Counted from the stretch's first letter, positions 44,184-53,238 are shown. The stretch is 64,000 nt of DNA from Oceanisphaera marina (GCF_014643915.1 NZ_BMKE01000010.1:54862-118861), one strand, 5' to 3'. Notes: generated by a model from the letters alone, not told the origin. Translations and numbers: made by a program.

Positions 44184-46535
44184 TTATAAATTTAGATAGC
44201 GATTCATGTCCAGTAAACCTGCTTCCAACGGTGTTGTTTCCTGCAGGTAATGATGCATGTCATGAAAATAAAACCAGAAGTCTGGATGAGTACGACGAAT
44301 ACCAAATTGATCTGCCAGCCCATGAATATCTTCAGGCTCTTGCAGCGTAATCAAGGCGGTCATGAAGTCGGGCAATTGTTGCTGTTTTACGTTGAAGATG
44401 AAGTTAGGGTAACTGCCGACTACCCCGGGCAATACGGTCAAGGTGTCATTGTCTGGGCGCAGGCGCAGGCTCTCCCCCAACAGAAAGGCAACGTTACTGT
44501 GGTCCCGATTATGGATCAGGCTGTAAACCTGGCGCTGCTCGCCATTTTCTATGCGCAGCAAGGTGACTTCCGGCAACCATTTGATGGCGGGCAGCTGACT
44601 TGCCGTGACGCCAGTCAGCCGCTTTAGCTGATAGATAGCGGCATCTTCTGACGGAGCCGTTTCACCTTCGTTATTGTTGCTTGAACAACCGGTTTGTCGA
44701 CAACGATTGAGAATATCATCAGGGCCGGCAACCGGAGTCAAGGCAGCCAGCACCTGTTGGCTGAAGTCGGCAAGCGGTTGCCCTGGGTTTACCTTGATTT
44801 GGCTGGGCGTTGTTTCATCCACATCGGCGTAGCTGGTAAAAAGCTTGATGCGGGCACTGTTGTCATACCAGCGATGCAATAACGGGTTGCGTTGCTCTGC
44901 GGGCAAAAAGCGCAGTAAGTTGGCCTCGGCACCGTTGCGAATAAGATCGAAATAGAGTCGGGTTTTCGCCTGGTGCGAGACGCTGCCATAGACATTGAAG
45001 TTGGCAACCAGCGTGTAATAGGTGCGTTCCAGCAGTGGATAATCCATCACCCACATGGTGGATGGGCTGTCGCCTTGCCAGCCCTTGATTACGCTTGCGC
45101 TGTCATGATGGCGAAATACCGTGAGCAAAGCCTGATGGTTATGACCTTCTCCATCCCATAGATGATCAAGATCCGGACCCTGTGGGTAACGCTTGGCATA
45201 GGCAAGTTGACGATGTTGCAAGTAGTTGTTGCGATCACTGCGATAAGAAACCCAGTCCGGGCCCAGGCTAAGCAGATCGGAATCCAGGCCGGGCAGGGTA
45301 AGCCAGTCTCTGACCTGGGTTTGATGGCTGGCATCGGTCACAAAGAGATCGTGCTCTGGTGCCTGAAATGCCACCCAGAACTGATCGCGGATCACATCGG
45401 TGGCAATCTGCCCGCGGCAAACCGGGCCGCGTATAAATGAGCGTACAAAGTATTCGGCGTCATCCAGTAAAAATTGATAGCGAGTACGGGCAGGAATGGC
45501 GTTATATGTAAAAAACGGATTGGCGGCATAGTCGGTGTCGTAACTGGGCATTTTTTTAATGGTCCAGTCATCGGCAAAAAACAGCTGATTCAGTCGCTGC
45601 AGCTTGTCACTATTCAGCGGGTAGATGATATGGGTTTTGTGTACCCGGCTGTCCAGCCGTGGCCGTAACCGATAATAGAAAACTCCCTCAGGATCATCCG
45701 TCGGTCTGGTGGTCGCGATAACGTCAACGGGGAGTCCGGCTGGAGTACGAGAGCGTACCAGCTCAAAAAACACCGTCTGTTCGTTGGTATCTTGATCACT
45801 GAAATACAGATGCGCTAAAAACCAGTGCTCGTAGAGATAGCGAGCCACCAGCCGATAACGATCACTATCGCGGTTTAGCCAGCTTTCCCATTGATTGACT
45901 GTTGTTTGCAGTGCCGGCGACAAGGTCACGGTTTGTTCGGGCACAGAGGCACCCTGGGCTATCCAGTTACTTACGGTGTGATATTCCTGGTCGGTTAATC
46001 CGGTTACGGCATAAGGCATGCCGGCTTGCGGATGCTGGCGGGCAAAGTTATCAAATTCATCCGGCTGGCTGCATTGATTGGCACGGTTAAGAGAGAGATC
46101 CAGTTCATCCGGTAGCCGTTCGTTGTTTCCCCATGTTGTTTGCTGGCCCAATGCCAGCATGCGCATCATGACGGCGGCTTTATCGTCCTTGCGCTCGAGT
46201 ACACTGAAAAAACCGTGCTGGCGCCATTCAGCCTCGCCATAAGCGTCCACATGCAAGCGACTGGGCTCGGCATCTTTGGTGCGAGCACCATCATAAACGG
46301 GCGCCTTGCTGGCACCCCGCAGCACACCTTCATTGCTGGATAGCTTGAGCTGGCAGGGGGAGTCGTAACAGGCATGGCAGGCAATGCATTTCTGTTCAAA
46401 AACAGGTTTGATATCGCGCTGATAGTCGATCGTCTGGCCGCCGGTGTTGGCGGTAGCATCAGCTGCATGGGCGGGGATGAGCAGGAGCCGAGAGATGAAG
46501 GCGAGAGCCCATATCAGCCAATAGCGTTTTTTCAT
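44184..46535 (-). CDS. cti: Fatty acid cis/trans isomerase Cti
   Basis: A 783-residue periplasmic protein. It has a signal peptide (MKKRYWLIWALAFISRLLL, cleavage after AHA near 24) and a single heme c motif CIACH (50-54) within FEQKCIACHACYDSPCQLKL. Conserved family segments such as GMPYAVTGLTDQEYHTVSNWIAQGA follow. Cti converts cis to trans unsaturated fatty acids in membrane phospholipids, rapidly lowering fluidity under solvent, heat or osmotic stress. Length fits the family (about 760-800). The frame is open 13 codons further upstream; the chosen ATG starts the signal peptide. It is divergent from a DUF1496 gene with a 62-bp gap. Confidence 0.93.
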   Translation of the reverse strand: MKKRYWLIWALAFISRLLLIPAHAADATANTGGQTIDYQRDIKPVFEQKCIACHACYDSPCQLKLSSNEGVLRGASKAPVYDGARTKDAEPSRLHVDAYGEAEWRQHGFFSVLERKDDKAAVMMRMLALGQQTTWGNNERLPDELDLSLNRANQCSQPDEFDNFARQHPQAGMPYAVTGLTDQEYHTVSNWIAQGASVPEQTVTLSPALQTTVNQWESWLNRDSDRYRLVARYLYEHWFLAHLYFSDQDTNEQTVFFELVRSRTPAGLPVDVIATTRPTDDPEGVFYYRLRPRLDSRVHKTHIIYPLNSDKLQRLNQLFFADDWTIKKMPSYDTDYAANPFFTYNAIPARTRYQFLLDDAEYFVRSFIRGPVCRGQIATDVIRDQFWVAFQAPEHDLFVTDASHQTQVRDWLTLPGLDSDLLSLGPDWVSYRSDRNNYLQHRQLAYAKRYPQGPDLDHLWDGEGHNHQALLTVFRHHDSASVIKGWQGDSPSTMWVMDYPLLERTYYTLVANFNVYGSVSHQAKTRLYFDLIRNGAEANLLRFLPAEQRNPLLHRWYDNSARIKLFTSYADVDETTPSQIKVNPGQPLADFSQQVLAALTPVAGPDDILNRCRQTGCSSNNNEGETAPSEDAAIYQLKRLTGVTASQLPAIKWLPEVTLLRIENGEQRQVYSLIHNRDHSNVAFLLGESLRLRPDNDTLTVLPGVVGSYPNFIFNVKQQQLPDFMTALITLQEPEDIHGLADQFGIRRTHPDFWFYFHDMHHYLQETTPLEAGLLDMNRYLNL

Positions 46536-46597
46536 AACATGCCTTGTTTTATGAGAGCAAGAGGGTGTTACCATTCCAGGTAAAGAGGGAGAGTATC

Positions 46598-46858
46598 ATG
46601 ATGAGAGTTTTGGTTGGATGTTTGCTGATGTGTTCAACGGCGGTGGTGGCGACCACCATGAGTACACAGCCAGCATTGGAGCTGAATGTAAATGCCGGGA
46701 GTGAGCCGGTATGTTTTTATGCCGATCAGCGTTATTCAAAAGGCTCGGTGATTGAAATGGGCAAGCAATTGTTTGTGTGCGAGCGAGAAAAATCCTTTGA
46801 GCTGAATGGCCGTTTAAGCTGGCAGCGTTTTCCTTTGGTGCCATCGGATAAATCCTGA
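46598..46858 (+). CDS. DUF1496 family small exported protein
   Basis: An 86-residue protein. A hydrophobic N-terminus (MMRVLVGCLLMCSTAVVA) looks like a signal peptide, possibly a lipoprotein since Cys precedes the cleavage zone. The mature part has the DUF1496 pattern: VCFYADQRYSKGSVIEMGKQLFVCE, then LSWQRF. Two adjacent ATGs follow a GGGAGAG ribosome-binding site; the first is used. Function unknown. It shares its upstream region with cti. Confidence 0.75.
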   Translation: MMRVLVGCLLMCSTAVVATTMSTQPALELNVNAGSEPVCFYADQRYSKGSVIEMGKQLFVCEREKSFELNGRLSWQRFPLVPSDKS

Positions 46859-46936
46859 CGCGTGCACGTTAACATGACGTTTAATCGCTCTATTTTCTGC
46901 TAACGTTATAAGCATCAGTGTTAAAAGGAGCACGCC

Positions 46937-47095
46937 ATGGACTTTATTCGTATCATTATCGCCATCCTGTTGCCGCCGTTGGGGGTCTTTATGCAGGTAG
47001 GGCTGAGCAAGCACTTCTGGATCAATATTTTGCTGACCTTGCTGGGTTATATTCCCGGTATTGTGCATGCGGTGTGGGTGATTGCCAAAAAGTGA
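46937..47095 (+). CDS. Pmp3/YqaE-family small membrane protein
   Basis: A 52-residue, two-helix membrane protein: RIIIAILLPPLGVFMQVG (about 5-22), a short loop SKHFWIN, then ILLTLLGYIPGIVHAVWVI (31-49). This is the full Pmp3/YqaE pattern, including PPLGV and the GYIPGIVHA motif. Homologues in bacteria, fungi and plants are induced by salt, cold or other membrane stress and affect membrane potential. An AAAAGGAG ribosome-binding site lies upstream. The next gene begins 10 bp later, so the two are probably co-transcribed. Confidence 0.92.
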   Translation: MDFIRIIIAILLPPLGVFMQVGLSKHFWINILLTLLGYIPGIVHAVWVIAKK

Positions 47096-47105
47096 TTCAC
47101 AGTGC

Positions 47106-47489
47106 ATGCAAAACATCGAGTGCCAAACCTTGAGTGCCAAAACAGCCAGCGCTCAACATGCTTCTGCCAGTAAGCGACTGGATCGTTTGGCATGGCTGCT
47201 GGACAGCGCCATTCGATTACCCGGAGGCTTTAGAATTGGACTGGATGGCATTATCGGCCTGGTTCCCGGCATAGGTGATCTGGTGGGAACGGCTTTATCG
47301 TCTTACCTCGTCGTAGAGGCGGCGCGCTTGAAGCTGCCATTTCGGCTCTTGGCGCGCATGGCAATGAATGTATTGATCGAGCTGGTGGTGGGCGTCATCC
47401 CCATCGTCGGAGATATTTTTGATTTTGCCTTCAAGGCCAATTTGCGCAACATGCGCATACTGAATGAGTATTTAAGCAAAAACACGTGA
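47106..47489 (+). CDS. DUF4112 membrane protein
   Basis: A 127-residue protein with the DUF4112 core: RLDRLAWLLDSAIRLPG, then RIGLDGIIGLVPGIGDLVG (about 42-60), a helix, and LVVGVIPIVGDIFDFAFKANLRN (about 95-117). The repeated G-x-[IV]-P-[IV]-x-GD motif is the family mark. The first 25 residues (Cys/Thr/Ser/Ala-rich) are poorly conserved, so the start is uncertain; ATG 47082 overlaps the Pmp3 gene. Function unknown. Together with Pmp3 it makes a two-gene membrane unit. A heptad array begins at its stop codon. Confidence 0.83.
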   Translation: MQNIECQTLSAKTASAQHASASKRLDRLAWLLDSAIRLPGGFRIGLDGIIGLVPGIGDLVGTALSSYLVVEAARLKLPFRLLARMAMNVLIELVVGVIPIVGDIFDFAFKANLRNMRILNEYLSKNT

Positions 47490-47513
47490 AGAGTGAGGGA
47501 ATAATGGTGAAGG
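47486..47513. repeat. Heptad array at the DUF4112 stop codon
   Basis: GTGAAGA, GTGAGGG, AATAATG, GTGAAGG in register; the TGA of the first unit is the stop codon. A weak outer stem (AGGGGAC with GTCCCTTTTT near 47556) may terminate transcription using the last unit. Confidence 0.55.
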
Positions 47514-47573
47514 GGACAGGTTACCCAACCTGAACCTGTGTTTACCCATCCGTCCCTTTTTGTATAGGATGAA

Positions 47574-47629
47574 TTCACCCTTCACCCTTCACCCTTCACC
47601 CTTCACCCTTCACCCTTCACGCCTTACGG
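47574..47629. repeat. Tandem heptad TTCACCC, six perfect copies plus degenerate units
   Basis: 47574-47615 is TTCACCC repeated six times exactly, followed in register by TTCACGC and CTTACGG, ending 2 bp before the yfaE stop. It is the only perfectly homogeneous heptad array in the window. Confidence 0.92.
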
Positions 47630-47631
47630 CG

Positions 47632-47904
47632 TCAAGCCTGCTTCTTTATCAGTTCGGCATCAACCTCAAGCACCACATCGCCTTGCGGGCGACAGCAGCA
47701 GGGAAGAATGTCGCCGGTGGCAACAAAGGCGAGCGGGGTGCTCTGATAACGGACTTCTCCGCTCAGAATTGTGGTGCGGCAGGCGCCGCAGTATCCACTG
47801 CGACACTGATATTCAACGGCGTGCCCGGTGCGCTCCAGCCCTTCGAGCAGGGTTTCTCCTGCTCGAAGTTCAAAGCTTAATGCCTGGGTACACACTCGGC
47901 TCAC
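47632..47904 (-). CDS. yfaE: 2Fe-2S ferredoxin YfaE (ribonucleotide reductase maintenance)
   Basis: A 90-residue plant-type ferredoxin with cluster ligands in [12 protein letters not shown] (about 34-45) and a late Cys in [10 protein letters not shown] (about 69). In E. coli YfaE reduces the NrdB diiron site during assembly and repair of the tyrosyl radical. The ATG overlaps the nrdB stop by 4 bp, so the two are translationally coupled in the order nrdA-nrdB-yfaE. Confidence 0.95.
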   Translation of the reverse strand: MSRVCTQALSFELRAGETLLEGLERTGHAVEYQCRSGYCGACRTTILSGEVRYQSTPLAFVATGDILPCCCRPQGDVVLEVDAELIKKQA

Positions 47905-49034
47905 AGCTCGAAATCACCCAGGTCGTCATGATTCATTTGAGAATCGATTTGGCCGACCAGATACGAGCTGACTTCCACTTCTTGCGGTGCCACCTGTACA
48001 TTGTCCGATGACAACCAGGCATTAATCCACGGAATGGGATTTTGCTTGGCCTTTTCAAAGGCGGGAGTCAGGCCAATGGCCTGCATACGCAGGTTGGTGA
48101 TGTATTCCACGTACTGGCACAGAATGTCTTTGTTCAGGCCGATCATGGAGCCGTCTTTAAACAGATATTCTGCCCACTGTTTTTCCTGAATGGCCGCATC
48201 GCGGAACAGCTCAAAACACTGCTGCTCGCACTCTTTGGCAATTTGCGCCATTTCGGGATCATCGTCCCCGCTGCGTAGAATATTCAGCATGTGCTGAGTG
48301 CCGGTCAGGTGCAGGGCTTCGTCACGGGCAATCAGCTTGATGATTTTAGCGTTCCCTTCCATCAGCTCGCGCTCGGCAAAGGCAAATGAACAGGCAAAGC
48401 TGACGTAGAAGCGAATCGCTTCCAGTACGTTAACGCTCATCAAGCACAGATAGAGTTTTTTCTTTAACTCATAGCGGCTGATGTTCAGGGCCTGGCCCTG
48501 ATATTCGAGCTCGCCTTCACCGTGCAGGTGATAGAGGTTGGTATAGCGGATCAGCTCGTCATAATAGCCGGCAATATCGCTCGCGCGCTTGAGGATTTCT
48601 TCGTTATCGACGATATCGTCGAACACGGTACCCGGGTTATTCACGATATTACGAATAATGTGGGTGTAAGAGCGCGAGTGAATGGTTTCGGAAAACGCCC
48701 AGGTTTCAATCCAGGTTTCCAGCTCGGGGATCGATACCAAAGGCAGCAGCGCTACGTTGGGGCTACGGCCCTGAATGGAGTCGAGCAGCGTCTGGTATTT
48801 GAGGTTGCTGATAAAAATGTGCTTTTCATGATCCGGCAGTGCCTGATAGTCGATGCGATCCTGAGATACATCCACTTCTTCCGGGCGCCAGAAAAAAGAC
48901 AGCTGTTTTTCGATCAGCTTTTCGAAGATATCGTATTTTTGTTGATCATAACGCGCCACGTTGACCGAGTTGCCAAGAAACATGGGCTCTTTCATGTGGT
49001 CGTTCTGAACTTGACTGAAAGTTGTGTAAGACAT
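47901..49034 (-). CDS. nrdB: Class Ia ribonucleotide reductase beta subunit NrdB
   Basis: A 377-residue radical-generating subunit (E. coli 376). Diiron ligands lie in [15 protein letters not shown] (with the radical Tyr near 123), in [12 protein letters not shown], and in [15 protein letters not shown]. The C-terminus ([12 protein letters not shown]) is the NrdA-docking tail. It is separated from nrdA by 47 bp holding a stable hairpin. Confidence 0.98.
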   Translation of the reverse strand: MSYTTFSQVQNDHMKEPMFLGNSVNVARYDQQKYDIFEKLIEKQLSFFWRPEEVDVSQDRIDYQALPDHEKHIFISNLKYQTLLDSIQGRSPNVALLPLVSIPELETWIETWAFSETIHSRSYTHIIRNIVNNPGTVFDDIVDNEEILKRASDIAGYYDELIRYTNLYHLHGEGELEYQGQALNISRYELKKKLYLCLMSVNVLEAIRFYVSFACSFAFAERELMEGNAKIIKLIARDEALHLTGTQHMLNILRSGDDDPEMAQIAKECEQQCFELFRDAAIQEKQWAEYLFKDGSMIGLNKDILCQYVEYITNLRMQAIGLTPAFEKAKQNPIPWINAWLSSDNVQVAPQEVEVSSYLVGQIDSQMNHDDLGDFEL

Positions 49035-49054
49035 TTATCTATTCCACGCATAAG

Positions 49055-49073
49055 GGCGAGGGAAGCCCTCGCC
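49055..49073 (-). other. Perfect hairpin in the nrdA-nrdB gap
   Basis: GGCGAGGG (49055-49062) and CCCTCGCC (49066-49073) form an 8-bp GC-rich stem with a 3-nt loop. No T-run follows on either strand, so mRNA processing or stability is more likely than termination. Confidence 0.65.
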
Positions 49074-49081
49074 ATCATTGG

Positions 49082-51355
49082 TTATATTTTGCAGGCGCCA
49101 CCGGCACAATCGTCTTCTTGCATATCGTTTTGCGCGTCTGCCGCACCATCACGAGTGTTATGGTAATACAGCGTTTTAAGGCCAAACTTATAGGCGGTGA
49201 GCAAGTCTTTCAGCAGCTGCTTCATGGGCACTCGGCCACCGTCGAAGCGCGAAGGATCGTAGTTGGTATTGGCAGAGATCGCCTGGTCGACAAACTTCTG
49301 CATAATGCCTACCAGCTGTAAATAACCGTCGTTGGAAGGCATTTTCCACAACAGTTCGTATTGATCCTTCAGCTCGGCATACTCGGGCACGACCTGCTTC
49401 AGAATGCCGTCTTTAGAAGCTTTCACCGAGACCAGGCCACGAGGTGGCTCAATGCCATTGGTGGCATTGGAAATCTGGCTGGACGTTTCGGAAGGCATCA
49501 GGGCCGTCAGGGTGCTGTTACGCAGGCCCACGGTCTTGATTTGCTCACGCAGGCTTTCCCAATCCAGGTGCAGCGGCTCCTGGCACAAGGCATCCAGATC
49601 CTTTTTGTAGGTATCGATGGGCAGTATACCCTGGGCATAAGTGGTATCGCCAAAGGCCGGACAGGGGCCAAATTCTTCTGCCAGCTTCACCGAGGCTTTC
49701 AACAGGTAATACTGAATGGCTTCAAAGGTCTTGTGAGTCAGACCCAAAGCGCTGCCGTCGGAGTATTTCACGCCGTTTTTGGCCAGATAATAGGCATAGT
49801 TGATCACACCGATACCCAGCGTACGACGGTTCATGGAGCCATTTTGCGCGGCCAGCAAGGGGTAATCCTGATAGTCGAGCAGGGCATCGAGGGCGCGCAC
49901 GGCCAGCTCGGCCAGCTCTTCCAGCTCGCTCAACTCCTTGATGGCGCCCAGGTTAAAGGCCGACAAGGTGCAAAGTGCAATTTCACCCTGATCATCGTTA
50001 ACATCGGTTAACGGCTTGGTCGGCAGCGCAATTTCCAGGCACAGGTTGCTCTGGCGTACCGGTGCCACGCTTGGGTCAAACGGGCTGTGGGTGTTGCAGT
50101 GATCCACGTGCTGAATATAGATACGACCGGTGCCGGCTCGTTCTTGCATCATCAGCGAGAACAGTTCCAGTGCTTTGACGGTGCGCTTGCGAATGCTGTC
50201 GTCCTGTTCGTACTTGACGTACAGCTCTTCAAACTTGGCCTGATCTTCAAAGAAGGCGTCGTACAGGCCGGGCACGTCTGAAGGCGAGAACAAAGTAATG
50301 TCGCCACCCTTGATCAGGCGCTGGTACATCAGGCGGTTGATTTGCACGCCATAGTCCATGTGCCGCACGCGGTTTTCTTCTACGCCCCGGTTGTTTTTCA
50401 ATACCAGCAGTGATTCCACTTCCAGGTGCCACATCGGGTAGAACAAGGTCGCCGCACCGCCGCGCACGCCGCCCTGAGAGCAGCATTTAACGGCAGTTTG
50501 AAAGTGCTTGTAAAACGGGATGCAACCGGTATGAAACGCTTCACCGCCACGGATGGGGCTACCCAGGGCACGAATGCGGCCGGCGTTGATGCCGATGCCG
50601 GCACGCTGGGACACATAGCGCACGATGGCGCTGGAGGTGGCGTTAATGGAATCCAGGCTGTCGCCGCACTCGATCAGTACGCAAGAGCTGAACTGGCGGG
50701 TAGGAGTACGTACGCCGGCCATAATCGGCGTGGGCAAAGACACCTTGAACTGAGACACGGCGTCATAGAAGCGGGTCACGTAATCGAGACGGGTGTCTTT
50801 CGGATATTTGGAGAACAGGCAAGCCGCTACCAGCATGTACAAAAACTGCGGGCTTTCATATATGTCGCCGTTTACCCGGTTTTGTACCAGGTATTTGCCT
50901 TCAAGCTGCTTGACGGCGGCGTAAGAGAAGGTCAGATCGCGGTCATGCACTATATAGTCGTTCAGCGCATCAAATTCGTCACGGCTATAGTCGGCCAGTA
51001 TGTGCTGATCGTATTTGCCAAGCTCGGTCAGGCGCGCCACATGGTCGTAAAGATGCGGCGGCGTAAAACGGCCGTAGGCTTTTTTACGCAAATGGAACAC
51101 GGCAAGACGGGCGGCCAGATACTGATAGTCTGGCGTGTCTTCCGAGATCAGATCGGCGGCAGCCTTGATGATGGTTTCATGAATGTCTTCGGTGCGGATA
51201 CCTTCATAAAACTGGATGTGTGAACGCAACTCAACCTGGGACACAGACACGTTATCCAGGCCTTCGGCTGCCCAGTCGATAACGCGGTGAATCTTATCCA
51301 GATCAAGATGTTCCTTAGCGCCAGAACGCTTGGTAACCAGCAGATTTTTATTCAT
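49082..51355 (-). CDS. nrdA: Class Ia ribonucleotide reductase alpha subunit NrdA
   Basis: A 757-residue catalytic subunit (E. coli 761) reducing NDPs. An N-terminal ATP-cone (MNKNLLVTKRSGAKEHLDLDKI) is present. Active-site segments include RQFSSCVLIECGDSLDSI and SNLCLEIALPTK with GEIALCTLSAFNLGA. The C-terminal redox Cys pair is in DDCAGGACKI (about 750 and 755). ATG 51355 is preferred over an upstream in-frame start for its match to the conserved N-terminus. The promoter region carries NrdR boxes and a DnaA box. Confidence 0.98.
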   Translation of the reverse strand: MNKNLLVTKRSGAKEHLDLDKIHRVIDWAAEGLDNVSVSQVELRSHIQFYEGIRTEDIHETIIKAAADLISEDTPDYQYLAARLAVFHLRKKAYGRFTPPHLYDHVARLTELGKYDQHILADYSRDEFDALNDYIVHDRDLTFSYAAVKQLEGKYLVQNRVNGDIYESPQFLYMLVAACLFSKYPKDTRLDYVTRFYDAVSQFKVSLPTPIMAGVRTPTRQFSSCVLIECGDSLDSINATSSAIVRYVSQRAGIGINAGRIRALGSPIRGGEAFHTGCIPFYKHFQTAVKCCSQGGVRGGAATLFYPMWHLEVESLLVLKNNRGVEENRVRHMDYGVQINRLMYQRLIKGGDITLFSPSDVPGLYDAFFEDQAKFEELYVKYEQDDSIRKRTVKALELFSLMMQERAGTGRIYIQHVDHCNTHSPFDPSVAPVRQSNLCLEIALPTKPLTDVNDDQGEIALCTLSAFNLGAIKELSELEELAELAVRALDALLDYQDYPLLAAQNGSMNRRTLGIGVINYAYYLAKNGVKYSDGSALGLTHKTFEAIQYYLLKASVKLAEEFGPCPAFGDTTYAQGILPIDTYKKDLDALCQEPLHLDWESLREQIKTVGLRNSTLTALMPSETSSQISNATNGIEPPRGLVSVKASKDGILKQVVPEYAELKDQYELLWKMPSNDGYLQLVGIMQKFVDQAISANTNYDPSRFDGGRVPMKQLLKDLLTAYKFGLKTLYYHNTRDGAADAQNDMQEDDCAGGACKI

Positions 51356-51416
51356 GAAACAGACCTTCTCCCGTGGTGTTGCATCGACTTCGGTCAAACG
51401 TGCTTATGCCAGCTAC

Positions 51417-51432
51417 CATCCTATATAGTGTG
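51417..51432. promoter_or_regulatory. NrdR box 1
   Basis: On the minus strand CCACACTATATAGGAT has the NrdR core ACACTATAT. It lies 64 bp (about six helical turns) from the second box, on the same face of DNA. Confidence 0.7.
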
Positions 51433-51482
51433 GTAGATTGCCGAAGGAAGCACAACATGTAGTTGTCGTAATGGATTAACGG

Positions 51483-51498
51483 CACAATATAGTGTGTT
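51483..51498. promoter_or_regulatory. NrdR box 2, overlapping the nrdA -10
   Basis: On the minus strand it reads ACACACTATATTGTGC, a close fit to the NrdR consensus (ACACTATATATTGTGT type). It covers the predicted -10 of nrdA, so bound NrdR would block polymerase. Confidence 0.75.
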
Positions 51499-51514
51499 GC
51501 GTCGGAATTCTCAA
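51486..51514 (-). promoter_or_regulatory. Predicted nrdA promoter
   Basis: On the minus strand TTGAGA (51509-51514) and TATATT (51486-51491), each 5 of 6 to consensus, are separated by exactly 17 bp. It predicts a leader of about 125 nt. Confidence 0.7.
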
Positions 51515-51535
51515 GGCGGTGCCAAGCCTTGGAAC

Positions 51536-51544
51536 TGTGGATAA
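51536..51544 (-). promoter_or_regulatory. Consensus DnaA box upstream of nrdA
   Basis: TGTGGATAA on the plus strand is the exact complement of the strong DnaA box TTATCCACA. It lies about 22 bp upstream of the nrdA -35, consistent with the known DnaA control of nrdAB in E. coli. Confidence 0.65.
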
Positions 51545-51573
51545 TCTGTGATTAGCAGGCGATAGGTTTGTAC

Positions 51574-51612
51574 TCGCTAACGCTTATCCCTTTGGCGGTC
51601 TGGCGTTAGCGA
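51574..51612. other. Perfect 10-bp inverted repeat between gph and nrdA
   Basis: TCGCTAACGC (51574-51583) and GCGTTAGCGA (51603-51612) with a 19-nt spacer, followed by a smaller TGCCGT/ACGGCA hairpin near 51617-51636. Either a structured nrdA upstream region or a leftover from gph 3' processing; no T-run is evident. Confidence 0.45.
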
Positions 51613-51699
51613 AGCGGTGCCGTTTTTCTGCACGGCATTAAACATTTTTAAAAATATTTGCCTTGCAAAAAAGGGGAATTGGCGATCTTGTTGGTTCTT

Positions 51700-52377
51700 T
51701 CAGCGGTTAGCCTCAATTGTGTCTTTTAGCCAAGCAAACAAGCTAAAAACAGAATCGATTTGGTGGTCTGCCTGCCACTGCCCGGGCTCTTCTCCTGCCG
51801 AGATATACCCCCACTTTGCGGCCACCGTGGTCATGCCGGCAGCTCGGCCTGCTTCTATATCGCGTTTATGATCGCCAATGTACACACAATGCTGTGGCGA
51901 CACCGCCAATTGCTCGGCGGCAAACAGCAAGGGGGCGGGGTGGGGCTTCTTTTGCGCCAGGGTATCGGCACTCACTGTGACCCCGCAGCGCGCAAACAGG
52001 GGTAACTCTGCGAGCAGGGGCAGGGTAAGCGCCGCCGGTTTATTGGTTACTATGCCCCAGGGAATACCACTAACATTGAGCCACTCCAGCAACGCCGGCA
52101 CGCCATCGTAAGGCCGGGTGTGATGGCACAAATTGGCGCCGTAAAAGCCCAGCATCTGCTGACGTAACTGCTCCAAACCGTGTTGCTCGATTAATTCGGC
52201 ATGAATACCGGCCCTAAGCAGGGCATAAGAGCCATCCGAGGTGGTGCATTGCAGTACCGCCTCGGACAGTGCCGGCAAGCCCAGACTGGCAATCACGTGG
52301 TTGGCGGCAGCGCCCATGTCGCCTGCGGTATCCAGCAGGGTGCCATCCAGATCAAACAACACGGCTTGAAAGGTCAT
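51700..52377 (-). CDS. gph: HAD-family phosphatase, phosphoglycolate phosphatase type
   Basis: A 225-residue haloacid-dehalogenase hydrolase. Motif I DLDGTLLDT (residues 8-16), motif II in GIVTNKP (about 113-119), motif III Lys in KKPHPAPLL (about 143), and motif IV GDHKRDIEAG (about 168) are all intact. A cap domain sits between motifs I and II. It lies 3 bp after ubiG; the ubiG-gph pairing is common in gammaproteobacteria, where the enzyme clears 2-phosphoglycolate from DNA repair. Exact substrate is inferred from family and context. Confidence 0.9.
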   Translation of the reverse strand: MTFQAVLFDLDGTLLDTAGDMGAAANHVIASLGLPALSEAVLQCTTSDGSYALLRAGIHAELIEQHGLEQLRQQMLGFYGANLCHHTRPYDGVPALLEWLNVSGIPWGIVTNKPAALTLPLLAELPLFARCGVTVSADTLAQKKPHPAPLLFAAEQLAVSPQHCVYIGDHKRDIEAGRAAGMTTVAAKWGYISAGEEPGQWQADHQIDSVFSLFAWLKDTIEANR

Positions 52378-52380
52378 GAC

Positions 52381-53079
52381 TTACTCCGGTTTGATGGCAT
52401 GCACCATATAGTTAACGTCGGCGTCCGAGCTGAGCTTGAAATCGCCGGTTAATGGCTGATACACCACCCCGCTGATGTCTTTTACTACCAGGCCGGCCTG
52501 TTCTATATAGCGGCACAGCTCGGCAGGGGTGATGAATTTCTTGTGGTCGTGAGTGCCTTTGGGCACCATTTTAAAAACGTGCTCGGCCGCCGCTATCATC
52601 ATCAGCCAGGCTCTGGGATTACGGTTGATGGTAGAAAACACCAGGGTGGCACCCGGTTTGGCCAGATTGGCACAGGCCTGTACCACAGAGGCGGGGCTGG
52701 GCACGTGTTCGAGCATTTCCATGCAGGTGACCACGTCAAACTGGCCAGGCTGCTCGTCGGCGACCTGTTCTGCGGTGCCCTGACGGTAATTGACGCTCAC
52801 GCCGGTTTCCAGTGCATGCAGGCGCGCCACTGCCAAGGGTTCGCGGCCCATGTCGACGCCCGTCACATCGGCTCCGTCGCGGGCCATGCTTTCACTTAAA
52901 ATGCCGCCACCACAGCCGATGTCGATAATCTGTTTGCCAAACAGGCCGTCCGCTTTATCGGCAATCCAGCCAAGGCGCAACGGGTTGAGCCGGTGCAAGG
53001 GTTTAAAGTCGCCGTCTAAGTCCCACCAGCGGGAGGCCATGGCGTCAAATTTCTCGATTTCCTGTTGGTCTACATTCAC
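52381..53079 (-). CDS. ubiG: Ubiquinone biosynthesis O-methyltransferase UbiG
   Basis: A 232-residue SAM-dependent methyltransferase (E. coli 240) performing both O-methylations of ubiquinone. Marks: [26 protein letters not shown] near the N-terminus, SAM motif [14 protein letters not shown] (about 48-60), GVDMG, and [14 protein letters not shown] (about 115). The start has a weak ribosome-binding site. It is divergent from gyrA with a 159-bp gap, the same as in enterics. Confidence 0.97.
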   Translation of the reverse strand: MNVDQQEIEKFDAMASRWWDLDGDFKPLHRLNPLRLGWIADKADGLFGKQIIDIGCGGGILSESMARDGADVTGVDMGREPLAVARLHALETGVSVNYRQGTAEQVADEQPGQFDVVTCMEMLEHVPSPASVVQACANLAKPGATLVFSTINRNPRAWLMMIAAAEHVFKMVPKGTHDHKKFITPAELCRYIEQAGLVVKDISGVVYQPLTGDFKLSSDADVNYMVHAIKPE

Positions 53080-53179
53080 GGACAGCGCCTTTATAGATAA
53101 TTAAATGAAAAGTGAGAGTGGCCATTATAGCCAAGCAGATATTCACTGCCAGCTTCAGTGCTCCCTGAGCGTATTTGTA

Positions 53180-53188
53180 TGGTAGAAT
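53180..53188 (+). promoter_or_regulatory. Possible extended -10 promoter for gyrA
   Basis: TGGTAGAAT carries the extended TG motif one base before the -10 hexamer TAGAAT. No clear -35 is found. The leader would be about 45 nt. Confidence 0.4.
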
Positions 53189-53238
53189 GATGCGTTTTTT
53201 ATTGCGATATCAACAATAAACTGGGGACAAGACTTGCT

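Noticed and set aside
47574-47629. CRISPR array
   Set aside because: The repeats are 7 nt with no spacers, and no cas genes are present.
51536-51544. DnaA box as a sign of a replication origin
   Set aside because: A single box next to the nrdA promoter, without an AT-rich unwinding region or box cluster, fits gene regulation better.
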